In this document: piece after piece, positions 31,520 through 39,794 of the stretch
Layout: each line of letters begins with the position of its first letter
Numbering within the stretch: the first letter of the stretch is position 1
From: Bacteroidales bacterium
Lineage (GTDB): Bacteria > Bacteroidota > Bacteroidia > Bacteroidales > UBA932
Length of the DNA stretch: 42,303 nucleotides
Direction of reading: 5' to 3'
Assembly: GCA_017428245.1 (NCBI GenBank)
Contig: JAFRRF010000039.1
Location: 1 to 42,303 of the forward strand
Notes under the pieces: model-generated
The model's database searches: none
What the model was told of the DNA's origin: nothing
What the model saw: the letters and a program-made list of their open reading frames with translations, nothing else
Position numbers and translations under genes: made by a program

Positions 31520-32689
31520 ATGAAACCGTTCAAGGAATGGGGCCTGCTCCCCAAGGTGCTGATCGCCATAGCGCTGGGTATTGTCTGCTCTTTGTTTTTT
31601 CCGGATGCTCTGACCCGTTGCTTCATCACATTCAACAGCATCTTCAGCAATTTCCTGGGCCTGATCATCCCGATCCTGATTCTCGGCCTGATCGCCCCGG
31701 GTATTTTCGAACTCGGCAAGGGGGCGGGAAGACTGCTGCTCATCACGGCCGGCATCGCCTATCTTTCGACCGTCCTTTCAGGCCTGTTCTCCTATGGGAC
31801 CTGCCGGCTGACCTACCCCTCTCTGTTGGGCGACGCGGCCGTTTCGCTGGGCAACATCGATATGGCTGCCAACGACCTGAAGCCCTATTTCACCATCGAG
31901 ATGCCTCCGGTGATGAGTGTCACTACCGCGCTGGTGCTGGCCTTCATCCTGGGCCTTACCCTGATCAACCTTCACGGTGATACCCTGCGCAGTGCGATGC
32001 TCGAGCTGCGTGAAGTGATTTTCGCCATCATCCGCAAGGTCATCATCCCGCTGCTGCCGCTGTTCATCTTCGGCATTTTCCTCGAGATGGGGGCGGAGGG
32101 GAACGTCGGACCCGTGCTGGGGATGTTCCTCAAGATCATCCTGGTCATCTTCGTGATGCACGTCACGGTGCTCGTGCTTCAGTTCTGCATCGCGGGAGCC
32201 ATCGCCCGGAAAAATCCTTTCAAGGCGCTTGTCACGATGCTTCCGGCCTACGTGACGGCCCTCGGCACCCAGTCGTCGGCCGCCACGATTCCGGTGACCC
32301 GTGCCCAGGCCATCAAGAACGGTGTCGATCCCGACGTGGCCGACTTCGTGATTCCGCTCTGTGCGACGATCCATATGTCGTGCAGTATCCTCAAGATCGT
32401 GGCCTGCGCCTATGCCATCTCGCTGAGTATGGGCATGGACGTGAGTTTCGGCACGTATATGGGCTTTATCCTGATGCTGGGCGTGACGATGATCGCGGCG
32501 CCCGGCGTACCGGGCGGCGCCATTATGGCGGCCCTCGGCCTGCTGGCTTCGATGCTGGGCTTCGATGCGAATATGCAGGGACTGATGATTGCGCTCTATA
32601 TTGCGATGGACAGCTTCGGCACGGCCGGCAATGTCACGGGCGACGGCGCCATCGCTTTGATTATCGATAAAATCAAGAGTAAGAAATGA
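31520..32689 (+). CDS. Dicarboxylate/amino acid:cation symporter (DAACS family)
   Basis: 389 residues, about eight membrane helices plus re-entrant hairpins. The first hairpin motif TQSSAATIP matches the SSSAATLP loop of GltPh. The second region has AMDSFGTAGNVTGDGAI, which keeps the NVxGD sodium/substrate motif. The usual NMDGT motif of glutamate carriers reads TIHMSC here, so substrate preference may differ from glutamate or aspartate. Inner membrane. Its stop overlaps the start of the nitrilase gene (ATGA), so the two are coupled. It likely imports an amino acid or C4-dicarboxylate for the neighbouring enzymes. Confidence 0.9.
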   Translation: MKPFKEWGLLPKVLIAIALGIVCSLFFPDALTRCFITFNSIFSNFLGLIIPILILGLIAPGIFELGKGAGRLLLITAGIAYLSTVLSGLFSYGTCRLTYPSLLGDAAVSLGNIDMAANDLKPYFTIEMPPVMSVTTALVLAFILGLTLINLHGDTLRSAMLELREVIFAIIRKVIIPLLPLFIFGIFLEMGAEGNVGPVLGMFLKIILVIFVMHVTVLVLQFCIAGAIARKNPFKALVTMLPAYVTALGTQSSAATIPVTRAQAIKNGVDPDVADFVIPLCATIHMSCSILKIVACAYAISLSMGMDVSFGTYMGFILMLGVTMIAAPGVPGGAIMAALGLLASMLGFDANMQGLMIALYIAMDSFGTAGNVTGDGAIALIIDKIKSKK

Positions 32690-33495
32690 AACCGGCAGGT
32701 TTTCTGAATATCGCCTTGTGCCAGCACGATATCGTGTGGGAAGACGCGGCTGCCACGATTTCGCGTCTCGATGCTCCGTTGCGGCGTTTCTGTGCGCTGC
32801 ACCATCCCGACCTGCTGGTGCTTCCCGAGACCTTTTCGGTGGGCTTCACGATGAATCCATCCGTCGTCGAACCCGTCGACGGCATTTCCGCCACCTGGCT
32901 CCGGCGTATCGCCGCGGAATGCGGCACGGCCGTGATCGCATCGGTCCCGACCCGCGTGAGCGGGTCCGACGGGAATGTGCGGCATTGCAACCGCTGCTGG
33001 TTCATCACGCCGGAAGGCGAGACCTGGCATTACGACAAGCGGCATCTGTTCACGCCTTCGGGTGAAGGCGCAGCTTTCCGCCCCGGCGAACGCCGCTGCA
33101 CGGTAACTTATCTGGGCTGGCGGATCGAGTTGAACGTATGTTATGACCTGCGCTTCCCGGTGTGGAGCCGTAACGTGGGCAACGGATACGACCTGCTTGT
33201 GAACATCGCCAACTGGCCTGCATCACGCATCGATGCGGCCCAGATCCTGCTGCGGGCCCGGGCTGTCGAGAATGCCGCGTACGCCGTTTTCTGCAACCGT
33301 ATCGGCAGCGATGCCCTGTGCGATTACGACGGAAAGTCGATGATCCTCGACTATGTGGGGCACAGCATCGCCCGCAGCTGCCGCACCGGCGGACTGCGTT
33401 TCTTTACCGCCTCCCTGCCGATGGCCCCGCTGGCGCATTACCGCGACCGTTTCCCGGTCAGCAACGACTCGGATTCTTTTGAAATAAAATACTAA
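32686..33495 (+). CDS. Nitrilase-family amidohydrolase, omega-amidase (YafV)-like
   Basis: 269 residues. The catalytic Glu-Lys-Cys set is Glu48 (LPETF), Lys118 (YDKRHLF) and Cys152 (NVCYDLRFP). The SVGFTMNP segment and YDKRHLFTPSGE are characteristic of omega-amidase/YafV, which hydrolyses 2-oxoglutaramate or 2-oxosuccinamate from glutamine or asparagine transamination, and 2-oxo-4-methylthiobutyrate-linked salvage. Cytoplasmic. It overlaps the symporter stop by four bases. With the PatB-type PLP enzyme upstream it may form a glutamine-transaminase/omega-amidase route, an inference from neighbours. Confidence 0.88.
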   Translation: MKPAGFLNIALCQHDIVWEDAAATISRLDAPLRRFCALHHPDLLVLPETFSVGFTMNPSVVEPVDGISATWLRRIAAECGTAVIASVPTRVSGSDGNVRHCNRCWFITPEGETWHYDKRHLFTPSGEGAAFRPGERRCTVTYLGWRIELNVCYDLRFPVWSRNVGNGYDLLVNIANWPASRIDAAQILLRARAVENAAYAVFCNRIGSDALCDYDGKSMILDYVGHSIARSCRTGGLRFFTASLPMAPLAHYRDRFPVSNDSDSFEIKY

Positions 33496-33510
33496 AACCT
33501 TCATAGACAG

Positions 33511-35187
33511 ATGAAAAGAAATGTCTTGAATATCGCAGCCATCCTGATCGCGCTTTTCGGCGTGGGTTTCGGCATCGGCTGCCTGATTTCCCTGCTTTCT
33601 CCCAAAGGCACGCTTGCCGACGGTGAATATACTGTGACGGTCTGCTCGACCACCGACGTCCACGGAGCCTATTTCGACTCCGCGTATGTCGATAACCAGG
33701 CCGCCAAGACATCCCTGGCGAATGTATCGTCGTACCTCAAGGAATTGCGTGCCGGCGGCGTCCGCCCCGTGCTTATCGACGTGGGCGACAATCTGCAGGG
33801 CGACAACGCGGCCTACTATTTCAACTATGTGGCGACCGACGTGCCGCACATTTATCCGCGCATCGCTTCGTATCTGGGCTACGATGCCATTGTCGTGGGC
33901 AACCACGACATTGAGACCGGTCACGATGTGTACGACCGCGTGGCTTCTGAGCTGACCGTTCCGTACCTGGCCGCCAACGCCGCCTTCGACCGCGATGAGA
34001 ACGGCGTTGCCGATATGGACGAAAATCCGAAGAACAAAGCAGTTACCGACTCCTATTTCAAGCCTTACTGCGTTGTTGAACGAGATGGTGTGAAGATTGC
34101 CGTCATCGGCATGACCAACGCCAATATGAAGAGCTGGCTGTCCGCTTCCCATTGGCACGGAATGGATTTCCAGGTGATTTCCGAAATCGTCCAGGGACTG
34201 GTGGATGAAGTCATAGCCAAAGAGAAACCGCAGCTGGTGGTCCTTGCCGTCCACTCAGGCACGGGCTCCGGCGAAACGGCCCGGGAGAATGAGGCTCTTT
34301 ATCTGGCTTCCAGCATCCGGGGCATCGATCTGGTGCTCAACGGGCACGACCATCGGCCGCTGGCCAAGGAAGTGGCCGGCCCCGAGGGCGAGGTCGTCCT
34401 GCTGGATGCCGGTACCAAAGCCATGGTCGTGGGCCAGGCCGATTTCACCCTGACCGTCAAGAACGGAAAGGTGGTGAGCAAGGCTGTCGACTACAAACTG
34501 GTCCCGATGGACAAGTATCCGGCCGATTCCGACTATGTGGCGGCGTTCAAGGACGATTTCAACGCGGTCAAGGCCTTTGCCAACCGACCGATCGGACATC
34601 TGTCCGACAATATTTTCCTGGCCGATGCGCTGGACGGTCCCTCGTCGTACATCAATCTCGTCCAGACGGTCCAGATGGCTGCCTCGGGTGCGGATATCTC
34701 TTTCGCGGCTCCGTTGTCCAACAGCGGCGTGGTGCCCGAGGGCGTAATCGAGTTCCAGGACCTGGTGTCGATCTACCGTTTCGAAAACCAGCTGTATGTC
34801 GTCGAAATGACCGGGCAGCAGATCAAGGACTACCTGGAGTATTCCTACGACAACTGGGTGAACCGTTCGGGTCCTTCCTACAACTGGGATTCGGCCGACG
34901 GCATCGTGTATGAAGTCAGCAAAGGCGCACCGGCAGGAGAGCGGGTGAAGATCCACTCGATGTGCGACGGAACTCCGTTCGATCCGGCGAAAACCTACAA
35001 AGTCGCGATGACTTCGTACCGGGCCAGCGGCGGCGGCGACATGCTTGTCAACGGCGCGAAGATCAATCCCGCCGAACTGGTAATCGTCGACAGGATGAAA
35101 GACATCCGTTCGCTGATCGGCGACTATATCGCAGCGCATCAGGAAATCGTGCCTTCCGTGTCGACCAATTGGAAATTTGTGAAATAA
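33511..35187 (+). CDS. 5'-nucleotidase/2',3'-cyclic phosphodiesterase family metallophosphoesterase
   Basis: 558 residues. An N-terminal hydrophobic segment (7-30) acts as signal or anchor. The metallophosphoesterase domain has TTDVHG (Asp49, His51), GDNLQG at 92-97, GNHDIE at 130-135, His248 and NGHDH at 277-281: all metal ligands. The C-terminal 5'-nucleotidase domain includes YRFENQLYVVEMTGQQIKDY. The family (UshA, CpdB, YfkN) removes phosphate from extracellular nucleotides in the periplasm, complementing the secreted nuclease at 4366. It lies 15 bases after the nitrilase gene, possibly in the same transcript. Confidence 0.93.
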   Translation: MKRNVLNIAAILIALFGVGFGIGCLISLLSPKGTLADGEYTVTVCSTTDVHGAYFDSAYVDNQAAKTSLANVSSYLKELRAGGVRPVLIDVGDNLQGDNAAYYFNYVATDVPHIYPRIASYLGYDAIVVGNHDIETGHDVYDRVASELTVPYLAANAAFDRDENGVADMDENPKNKAVTDSYFKPYCVVERDGVKIAVIGMTNANMKSWLSASHWHGMDFQVISEIVQGLVDEVIAKEKPQLVVLAVHSGTGSGETARENEALYLASSIRGIDLVLNGHDHRPLAKEVAGPEGEVVLLDAGTKAMVVGQADFTLTVKNGKVVSKAVDYKLVPMDKYPADSDYVAAFKDDFNAVKAFANRPIGHLSDNIFLADALDGPSSYINLVQTVQMAASGADISFAAPLSNSGVVPEGVIEFQDLVSIYRFENQLYVVEMTGQQIKDYLEYSYDNWVNRSGPSYNWDSADGIVYEVSKGAPAGERVKIHSMCDGTPFDPAKTYKVAMTSYRASGGGDMLVNGAKINPAELVIVDRMKDIRSLIGDYIAAHQEIVPSVSTNWKFVK

Positions 35188-35191
35188 TCAT

Positions 35192-35199
35192 TAAATTTG
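35192..35199 (+). promoter_or_regulatory. -7 promoter element for the zapB-like/zapA/rny transcript
   Basis: TAAATTTG, full match to TAnnTTTG, ending 16 bases before the ATG at 35216. Confidence 0.5.
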
Positions 35200-35215
35200 T
35201 CCGATAATTGTTTTT

Positions 35216-35500
35216 ATGGGACAGGATTTGGCTACACGGTTGACTGCCAAGGTCGAGGAACTCATTTCCAGATATGAGACGCTCGACCGGGAGAATGCCG
35301 ATATCAAAGCCAGGCTGGCCCGCTATGAAAAGGAAGCAAGTAAAAAGGACACCAGAATAAAAGAATTAGAAAAACAGATTACTGACTTACGATTGAAAGA
35401 AGCATTTCTGGGGACCGCCGGGGACCGGACGCAGGCCAAGCGTACCGTGGCCCGGCTGATCAAGGAGATTGATGCGTGCGTGAGTTTGCTCAACGAATAA
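35216..35500 (+). CDS. Small coiled-coil protein (ZapB-like) upstream of zapA
   Basis: 94 residues, nearly all helical with a strong heptad pattern: LTAKVEELISRYETLDREN, then IKARLARYEK and TRIKELEKQITDLRL (residues about 8-60). No signal or membrane segment. The size, composition and place directly before zapA suggest a division-ring accessory protein analogous to ZapB, though sequence similarity to ZapB is not claimed. It ends 11 bases before the zapA start. Conserved as a hypothetical in this neighbourhood of Bacteroidales. Confidence 0.75.
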   Translation: MGQDLATRLTAKVEELISRYETLDRENADIKARLARYEKEASKKDTRIKELEKQITDLRLKEAFLGTAGDRTQAKRTVARLIKEIDACVSLLNE

Positions 35501-35511
35501 CGGCGGAGACG

Positions 35512-35799
35512 ATGAAACAGCGGATCACATTGAAGATTGCGGGAAAGGAAACGCAGCATCTGGTAGATGCCGAGCGGGAGGAACTGATCCGTGCCGCCGC
35601 CGACCGGATCAACAAGGAAATCGATGCCATGCGTTTCGATTTCCGGGATCAGAACCTGAGTGACGTGTTGAGTATGATCCTTCTGTCGGAAGAGACCAGA
35701 CTCCTTGAACTGGAAGCCAGAAGCAGCCGGGAAACCCAAAACGCGCTCCGTCGTCTGGAAGAACTCGACGAGAGCCTCGGAGAATATCTTAGCCGTTAG
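35512..35799 (+). CDS. zapA: Cell division protein ZapA
   Basis: 95 residues from the ATG at 35512 (MKQRITLKIAGKETQHLVDA), preceded by GGAG. The first 45 residues match the ZapA fold (IKIAG..., then EELIRAAADRINKEIDAMR), followed by a C-terminal coiled coil (LLELEARSSRETQNALRRLEE). ZapA bundles FtsZ filaments at the division ring. A longer in-frame start at 35476 would overlap the upstream gene and lacks support. Its last codons and stop (35791-35799) also form the 5' strand of the closing stem of the RNA that follows. Confidence 0.88.
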   Translation: MKQRITLKIAGKETQHLVDAEREELIRAAADRINKEIDAMRFDFRDQNLSDVLSMILLSEETRLLELEARSSRETQNALRRLEELDESLGEYLSR

Positions 35800-35980
35800 T
35801 TTTGCTCTTTGCCAAAATCAACATTAAAACATCAACCGAGCCTACTCGGTCGTCAAAGACAGGCCTGGGTGACCCTTCGGGGGATTCTATTTTTATAGGA
35901 CGTTGGAAGTCTGCGATAAAACCGGAGCTCAAATCTTATTCATTAAGATTTTCGATAGACCAGGACTAACGGCTTTTTTC
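35791..35980 (+). ncRNA. ssrS: Probable 6S RNA (Bacteroidales type) between zapA and rny
   Basis: AGCCGTTAGT at 35791-35800 pairs perfectly with ACTAACGGCT at 35965-35974, followed at once by a T-run (35974-35979), giving a closed about 190-base RNA with its own terminator. Inside are a small hairpin CCGAG-CCTA-CTCGG, the G/C-rich GGGTGACCCTTCGGGGG region, an A/T-rich bulge and AATCTTA-TTCAT-TAAGATT. Long closed stem, internal bubble and place after zapA fit 6S RNA, which binds the RNA polymerase holoenzyme. The 5' strand of the closing stem includes the end of zapA. The assignment is by structure and position; a covariance search was not run. Confidence 0.62.
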
Positions 35981-36031
35981 CTTTCGATTGTAAGTATTGC
36001 GTGACAATTTACACTCAATATATTTACAATT

Positions 36032-37567
36032 ATGTTATCCTACATCATTACAGCGATCATTGCGGCGGGACTGGGCGTTCTCGGCACCGTTCTCGTACGC
36101 AACGTCATACTGAAGAACCGCAGGGACGAGATCATCAAGGCTGCGGAAGCCGAAGGAGAGGCCATCAAGAAAGAAAAGATTTTCCAGGCCAAAGAGAAAT
36201 TCCTGCAACTTAAAAGCGAACACGAGGCCTACATCAACGAGCGCAACGCGCACGCCCTCCAGCTGGAGAACAAACTCAAACAGCGTGAACTTGGCCTGAA
36301 CCAGCAGAACTCGGAGATCGGCCGCAAGCAGAAAGAGGTCGATGCCATCCGGGAAAACCTCAAGAGCCAGATGGAGATTGTGGGGAAGAAACAGGAAGAA
36401 TACGAGAAACTCCGCGGCAAAGTCATCGAGAAACTCGAGGAAGTGGCCGGAATGACGGCCAGCGAGGCGAAGAACCAGCTGGTCGAGAACATGAAGGCGG
36501 AGGCCCGCACGGAAGCGATGTCCTATGTCAACGAAGTGATGGACGAGGCGCGCCTGAATGCCGCCAAGGAGGCCAAGCGCATCGTCATCAACACCATCCA
36601 GCGCACGGCGCCTGAGACGGCCATTGAAAACGCCGTCACGGTGTTCAACATCGACAATGACGAGATCAAGGGACGCATCATCGGCCGGGAAGGCCGCAAC
36701 ATCCGCGCCCTCGAAGCCGCGACCGGCGTCGAAATCGTCGTGGACGATACGCCCGAAGCCATCCTGCTCTCGTCGTTCGACCCTGTTCGCCGCGAAGTGG
36801 CGCGCCTGGCCCTCCACCAGCTGGTGGCGGACGGCCGCATCCATCCCGCCCGCATCGAGGAAGTGGTCGAGAAAGTGAGCAAGCAGCTCGACGACGAAAT
36901 CATGGAAACCGGCAAGCGCACTTGCATCGACCTGGGCATCCACGGCCTGCACGTGGAACTCATCCGGCTGATCGGCCGTATGAAGTACCGCAGCTCCTAT
37001 GGCCAGAACCTGCTGCAGCACTCGCGCGAAGTGGCCAACATCTGCGCCACGATGGCATCGGAACTCGGACTCAACACGAAAGCGGCCAAGCGTGCCGGTC
37101 TGCTGCACGATATCGGCAAGGTCTGTGAAGAGGACCCTGAACTGCCGCACGCCCTGCTCGGTATGAAGGTGGCGGAGAAATACAAGGAAAAACCCGACAT
37201 CTGCAACGCCATCGGCGCCCACCACGAGGAGATCGAGATGAATACCCTCATCGCCCCGCTGGTCCTGGTGGCCGACGCCATTTCCGGCGCCCGCCCCGGC
37301 GCCCGCCGCGAAGTCATCGAATCGTACATCAAGCGCCTGAAGGATATGGAGGGTATCGCCCTCTCGCACCCGGGCGTGACCAAGACCTACGCGATCCAGG
37401 CCGGTCGCGAACTGCGCGTCATCGTCGGCGCTGAAAGCGTGACCGACCAGCAGTGCGAAGAACTTTCGACTGAAATCGCCAAGAAGATCCAGGATGAGAT
37501 GACCTATCCCGGACAGATCAAGATTACCGTCATCCGCGAAACCCGCGCCGTAGCCTTTGCCAAATAG
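36032..37567 (+). CDS. rny: Ribonuclease Y
   Basis: 511 residues, the usual length. An N-terminal membrane anchor (about 2-22) is followed by a long Lys/Glu-rich coiled coil (to about 195), a KH domain with [15 protein letters not shown] near 214-228, and an HD domain with HSREVAN and LLHDIGK (about 357-363). RNase Y is a membrane-tethered endoribonuclease that starts mRNA decay. The HD metal ligands are intact. The DUF3467 gene follows with a two-base gap. Confidence 0.95.
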   Translation: MLSYIITAIIAAGLGVLGTVLVRNVILKNRRDEIIKAAEAEGEAIKKEKIFQAKEKFLQLKSEHEAYINERNAHALQLENKLKQRELGLNQQNSEIGRKQKEVDAIRENLKSQMEIVGKKQEEYEKLRGKVIEKLEEVAGMTASEAKNQLVENMKAEARTEAMSYVNEVMDEARLNAAKEAKRIVINTIQRTAPETAIENAVTVFNIDNDEIKGRIIGREGRNIRALEAATGVEIVVDDTPEAILLSSFDPVRREVARLALHQLVADGRIHPARIEEVVEKVSKQLDDEIMETGKRTCIDLGIHGLHVELIRLIGRMKYRSSYGQNLLQHSREVANICATMASELGLNTKAAKRAGLLHDIGKVCEEDPELPHALLGMKVAEKYKEKPDICNAIGAHHEEIEMNTLIAPLVLVADAISGARPGARREVIESYIKRLKDMEGIALSHPGVTKTYAIQAGRELRVIVGAESVTDQQCEELSTEIAKKIQDEMTYPGQIKITVIRETRAVAFAK

Positions 37568-37569
37568 CC

Positions 37570-37866
37570 ATGGAACCCAAGAAGATCGATATCGAAATCA
37601 AACCGGAAGTGGCCCAGGGCCGCTATGCCAACCTTGCCATCATCACGCACTCGTCGAGCGAATTCATTCTCGATTTCGCCCAGAACATGCCTGGTCTGCC
37701 CAAGATGCAGGTCGGCAGCCGGATCATCATGACGCCGGAACACGCCAAGCGGCTGCTCGGTGCCTTGAACGATAATATCCGGAAATACGAGAGCCAGTTC
37801 GGAGAGATCCGTCTCCCGATCAATCCGATGATGATGCCTCCGATCAAGTCGGACGCTGAGGCGTAA
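37570..37866 (+). CDS. DUF3467 family protein
   Basis: 98 residues. MEPKKIDIEIKPEVAQGRYANLAIITHSSSEF, with the block FAQNMPGLPKMQVGSRIIMTPEHAKRLLGAL, is the DUF3467 signature, a small beta/alpha protein conserved across Bacteroidota with no known function. The C-terminus has a Pro/Met-rich stretch (LPINPMMMPPI). No signal peptide. Its place right after rny, with a two-base gap, implies co-transcription and possibly a role near RNA metabolism, untested. Confidence 0.92.
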   Translation: MEPKKIDIEIKPEVAQGRYANLAIITHSSSEFILDFAQNMPGLPKMQVGSRIIMTPEHAKRLLGALNDNIRKYESQFGEIRLPINPMMMPPIKSDAEA

Positions 37867-37908
37867 GACCATCGATTCATACTGAAACCAAAAACCATTA
37901 CTTTGCTA

Positions 37909-39555
37909 ATGAGCACCTATCCGCATTACCTTGAGCGCCTTGAGGCCGCGACCCGGAAATTCTGGGACAAGCCGGCACTCAACAACATCGGGGGCGAAAC
38001 TTTCAACTACGCCCAGATGGCCACCCAGATCGAGAAGTTCCACCTGGTATTCGAGAAACTCGGTTTCAAGAAAGGCGAAAAGATCGCCATCTGCGCCCAG
38101 AACGGCGCCCGCTGGGGTATGGCCTACCTGGCCGTCAATACCTACGAGACCGTAATCGTCCCGATCCTGGCCGATTTTACCGCCGACAGTGTCAACCATC
38201 TTGTGGACCATTCCGACAGTATCGCCCTGTTTACGAACGAGGCGAAGTGGAAGAAACTCGACATCGGTCAGATGCCGAAGGTCCGGCTGGTTGTCGACGT
38301 GGATACCTGGAAGGCGCTCTGGACCGCCGATCCGTCGGTGCAGGAGATTTACGACCAGATGGATGCCCTCTTCACGGAGAAATATCCCCAGGGCTTCGGC
38401 CCCGAAAACGTCCATTTCCCGACCGACAACTGGGATGACCTGTCGACCATCAACTACACCTCCGGTTCAACCGGAGACCCGAAGGGTGTGATGCTGACCT
38501 ACCGCAACTTCTCCGCGAACGTCGACTACAGCCAGCGCAACGTGCCGGCCGGCGACAAGATGGTTTCGATGCTGCCGATGGCCCACATGTATGGCCTGGT
38601 GATCGAGTTCATCTATCCGCTCTGTAACGGGACATCCATCTACTGGCTCGGAAAGGCTCCGACGCCCGCTGCCCTCATGAAGGCTTTCGCCGACGTGAAA
38701 CCGTATCTGCTGATTACGGTGCCGCTGGTTATGGAGAAGATCTACAAGTCGAAGGTGAAACCTACCCTCGACAAACCTGTCGTAAAGTTCCTGCTGAAGG
38801 TTCCGGGCATCAACAATATCATCTACAAGAAGGTGAAGGACGGCCTGGTGCAGGCCTTCGGCGGCAATGTCCTGGAGTTCATCATGGGCGGTGCGGCGCT
38901 GAACCCCGAGGTGGAGAGGCTCTTCAAGCGCATCAAGTTCCCTTACCTGGTGGGTTATGGCATGACCGAGGCCTGCCCGCTGCTCGCCTATGAGCATTGG
39001 ACCAAGTATGTGGCCGGGTCCTGCGGCAAGTGCGTGGACGTGGCCGAGGTCCGTATCGATTCAGAGGACCCGCAGCACGTGGTTGGCGAAATCCAATGCC
39101 GTGGCGAGAACATCATGATCGGCTACTACAAGAATCCCGAGGCGACGGAAAACGCCTTTACGGACGACGGCTGGCTGAAGACCGGAGACCTCGGAATCAT
39201 CGACGCCGAAGGCAATATCTTCATCCGCGGCCGTTCGAAGAATATGATTCTCGGACCTTCGGGCCAGAACATCTATCCGGAGGAGATCGAAGCCATAGTC
39301 AACAATCAGGAATATGTGATTGAAAGCGTGGTGGTCGACCGCGGCGGGAAGCTTGTCGCCCTGGTATTCCTGGATGAGCAGGCGATTGCCAAGGCGCTCC
39401 TCGACGTAGAGGCGCGTTCCGACATCCCCGAGAACATCCGCACCGGCGCCAACCGCCAGCTTCCGGCCTACAGCCAGATTTACAAGGTCGAACTGATGGA
39501 CAAGCCTTTCGAGAAGACCCCGAAGATGTCGATCAAACGGTTCCTGTACAAATAA
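37909..39555 (+). CDS. Long-chain fatty acid-CoA ligase (AMP-binding)
   Basis: 548 residues from the ATG at 37909 (MSTYPHYLERLEAATRK); an upstream TTG at 37903 is unlikely. The adenylation P-loop YTSGSTGDPKG is at 183-193. GYGMTEACP, TGDLGIIDAEGNIFIRGRSKNMI and the C-terminal KMSIKRFLYK with catalytic lysine follow the ANL family order. It activates fatty acids to acyl-CoA with ATP in the cytoplasm or at the membrane. The gap to the DUF3467 gene is 42 bases and holds TTACTTTG, a near match to a -7 box. A terminator lies 100 bases downstream. Confidence 0.93.
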   Translation: MSTYPHYLERLEAATRKFWDKPALNNIGGETFNYAQMATQIEKFHLVFEKLGFKKGEKIAICAQNGARWGMAYLAVNTYETVIVPILADFTADSVNHLVDHSDSIALFTNEAKWKKLDIGQMPKVRLVVDVDTWKALWTADPSVQEIYDQMDALFTEKYPQGFGPENVHFPTDNWDDLSTINYTSGSTGDPKGVMLTYRNFSANVDYSQRNVPAGDKMVSMLPMAHMYGLVIEFIYPLCNGTSIYWLGKAPTPAALMKAFADVKPYLLITVPLVMEKIYKSKVKPTLDKPVVKFLLKVPGINNIIYKKVKDGLVQAFGGNVLEFIMGGAALNPEVERLFKRIKFPYLVGYGMTEACPLLAYEHWTKYVAGSCGKCVDVAEVRIDSEDPQHVVGEIQCRGENIMIGYYKNPEATENAFTDDGWLKTGDLGIIDAEGNIFIRGRSKNMILGPSGQNIYPEEIEAIVNNQEYVIESVVVDRGGKLVALVFLDEQAIAKALLDVEARSDIPENIRTGANRQLPAYSQIYKVELMDKPFEKTPKMSIKRFLYK

Positions 39556-39570
39556 TACCAGACGGCGCAC

Positions 39571-39636
39571 AGCGCTGCTGGGCATAGCGTTTTCCGCTGC
39601 TGGACCCAACATTTTCCGCTGCAACGGACGCAGCTG
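39571..39636. repeat. Three imperfect tandem copies of a 22-base unit
   Basis: Units start at 39571, 39593 and 39615, each with a core CGCTGC followed by TGG or AACGG. The last unit merges with the left arm of the 26-base inverted repeat at 39612-39637. Confidence 0.6.
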
Positions 39637-39732
39637 ACTATCAGCCACTTGTGTAAAGTGATCCCCCTCAAAACGAGGGGGATCATTTCTTATAAACTGC
39701 TATGAATCAGCTGCGTCCGTTGCAGCGGAAAA
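39612..39732. repeat. 121-base element with perfect 26-base terminal inverted repeats
   Basis: The left arm 39612-39637 and right arm 39707-39732 are exact reverse complements (TTTTCCGCTGCAACGG...). The 69-base spacer holds a terminator hairpin. A diverged copy of the left arm occurs at about 41706-41743. No clear target-site duplication flanks it. Confidence 0.85.
39656..39688. terminator. Intrinsic terminator hairpin inside the inverted-repeat element
   Basis: TGATCCCCCTC (39659-39669), loop AAAAC, GAGGGGGATCA (39675-39685), extended by three further pairs, then TTTCTT. It is placed to end the acyl-CoA ligase transcript and has A-rich sequence on its other side, so it may also act on the minus strand. 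Confidence 0.78.
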
Positions 39733-39794
39733 AAAACAGCTTGTTACGGAGACCAGCGGTACAATTTTTATTGCATCTGTGAGTAAAAAGTTCG

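Noticed and set aside
36019..36026. TATATTTA as an rny promoter
   Set aside because: It ends five bases before the ATG and has one mismatch; transcription from the zapA side is more likely.
39612..39732. Insertion sequence remnant
   Set aside because: Long inverted repeats are present but no transposase frame or target duplication is seen, so only a MITE-like or REP-like reading is kept.
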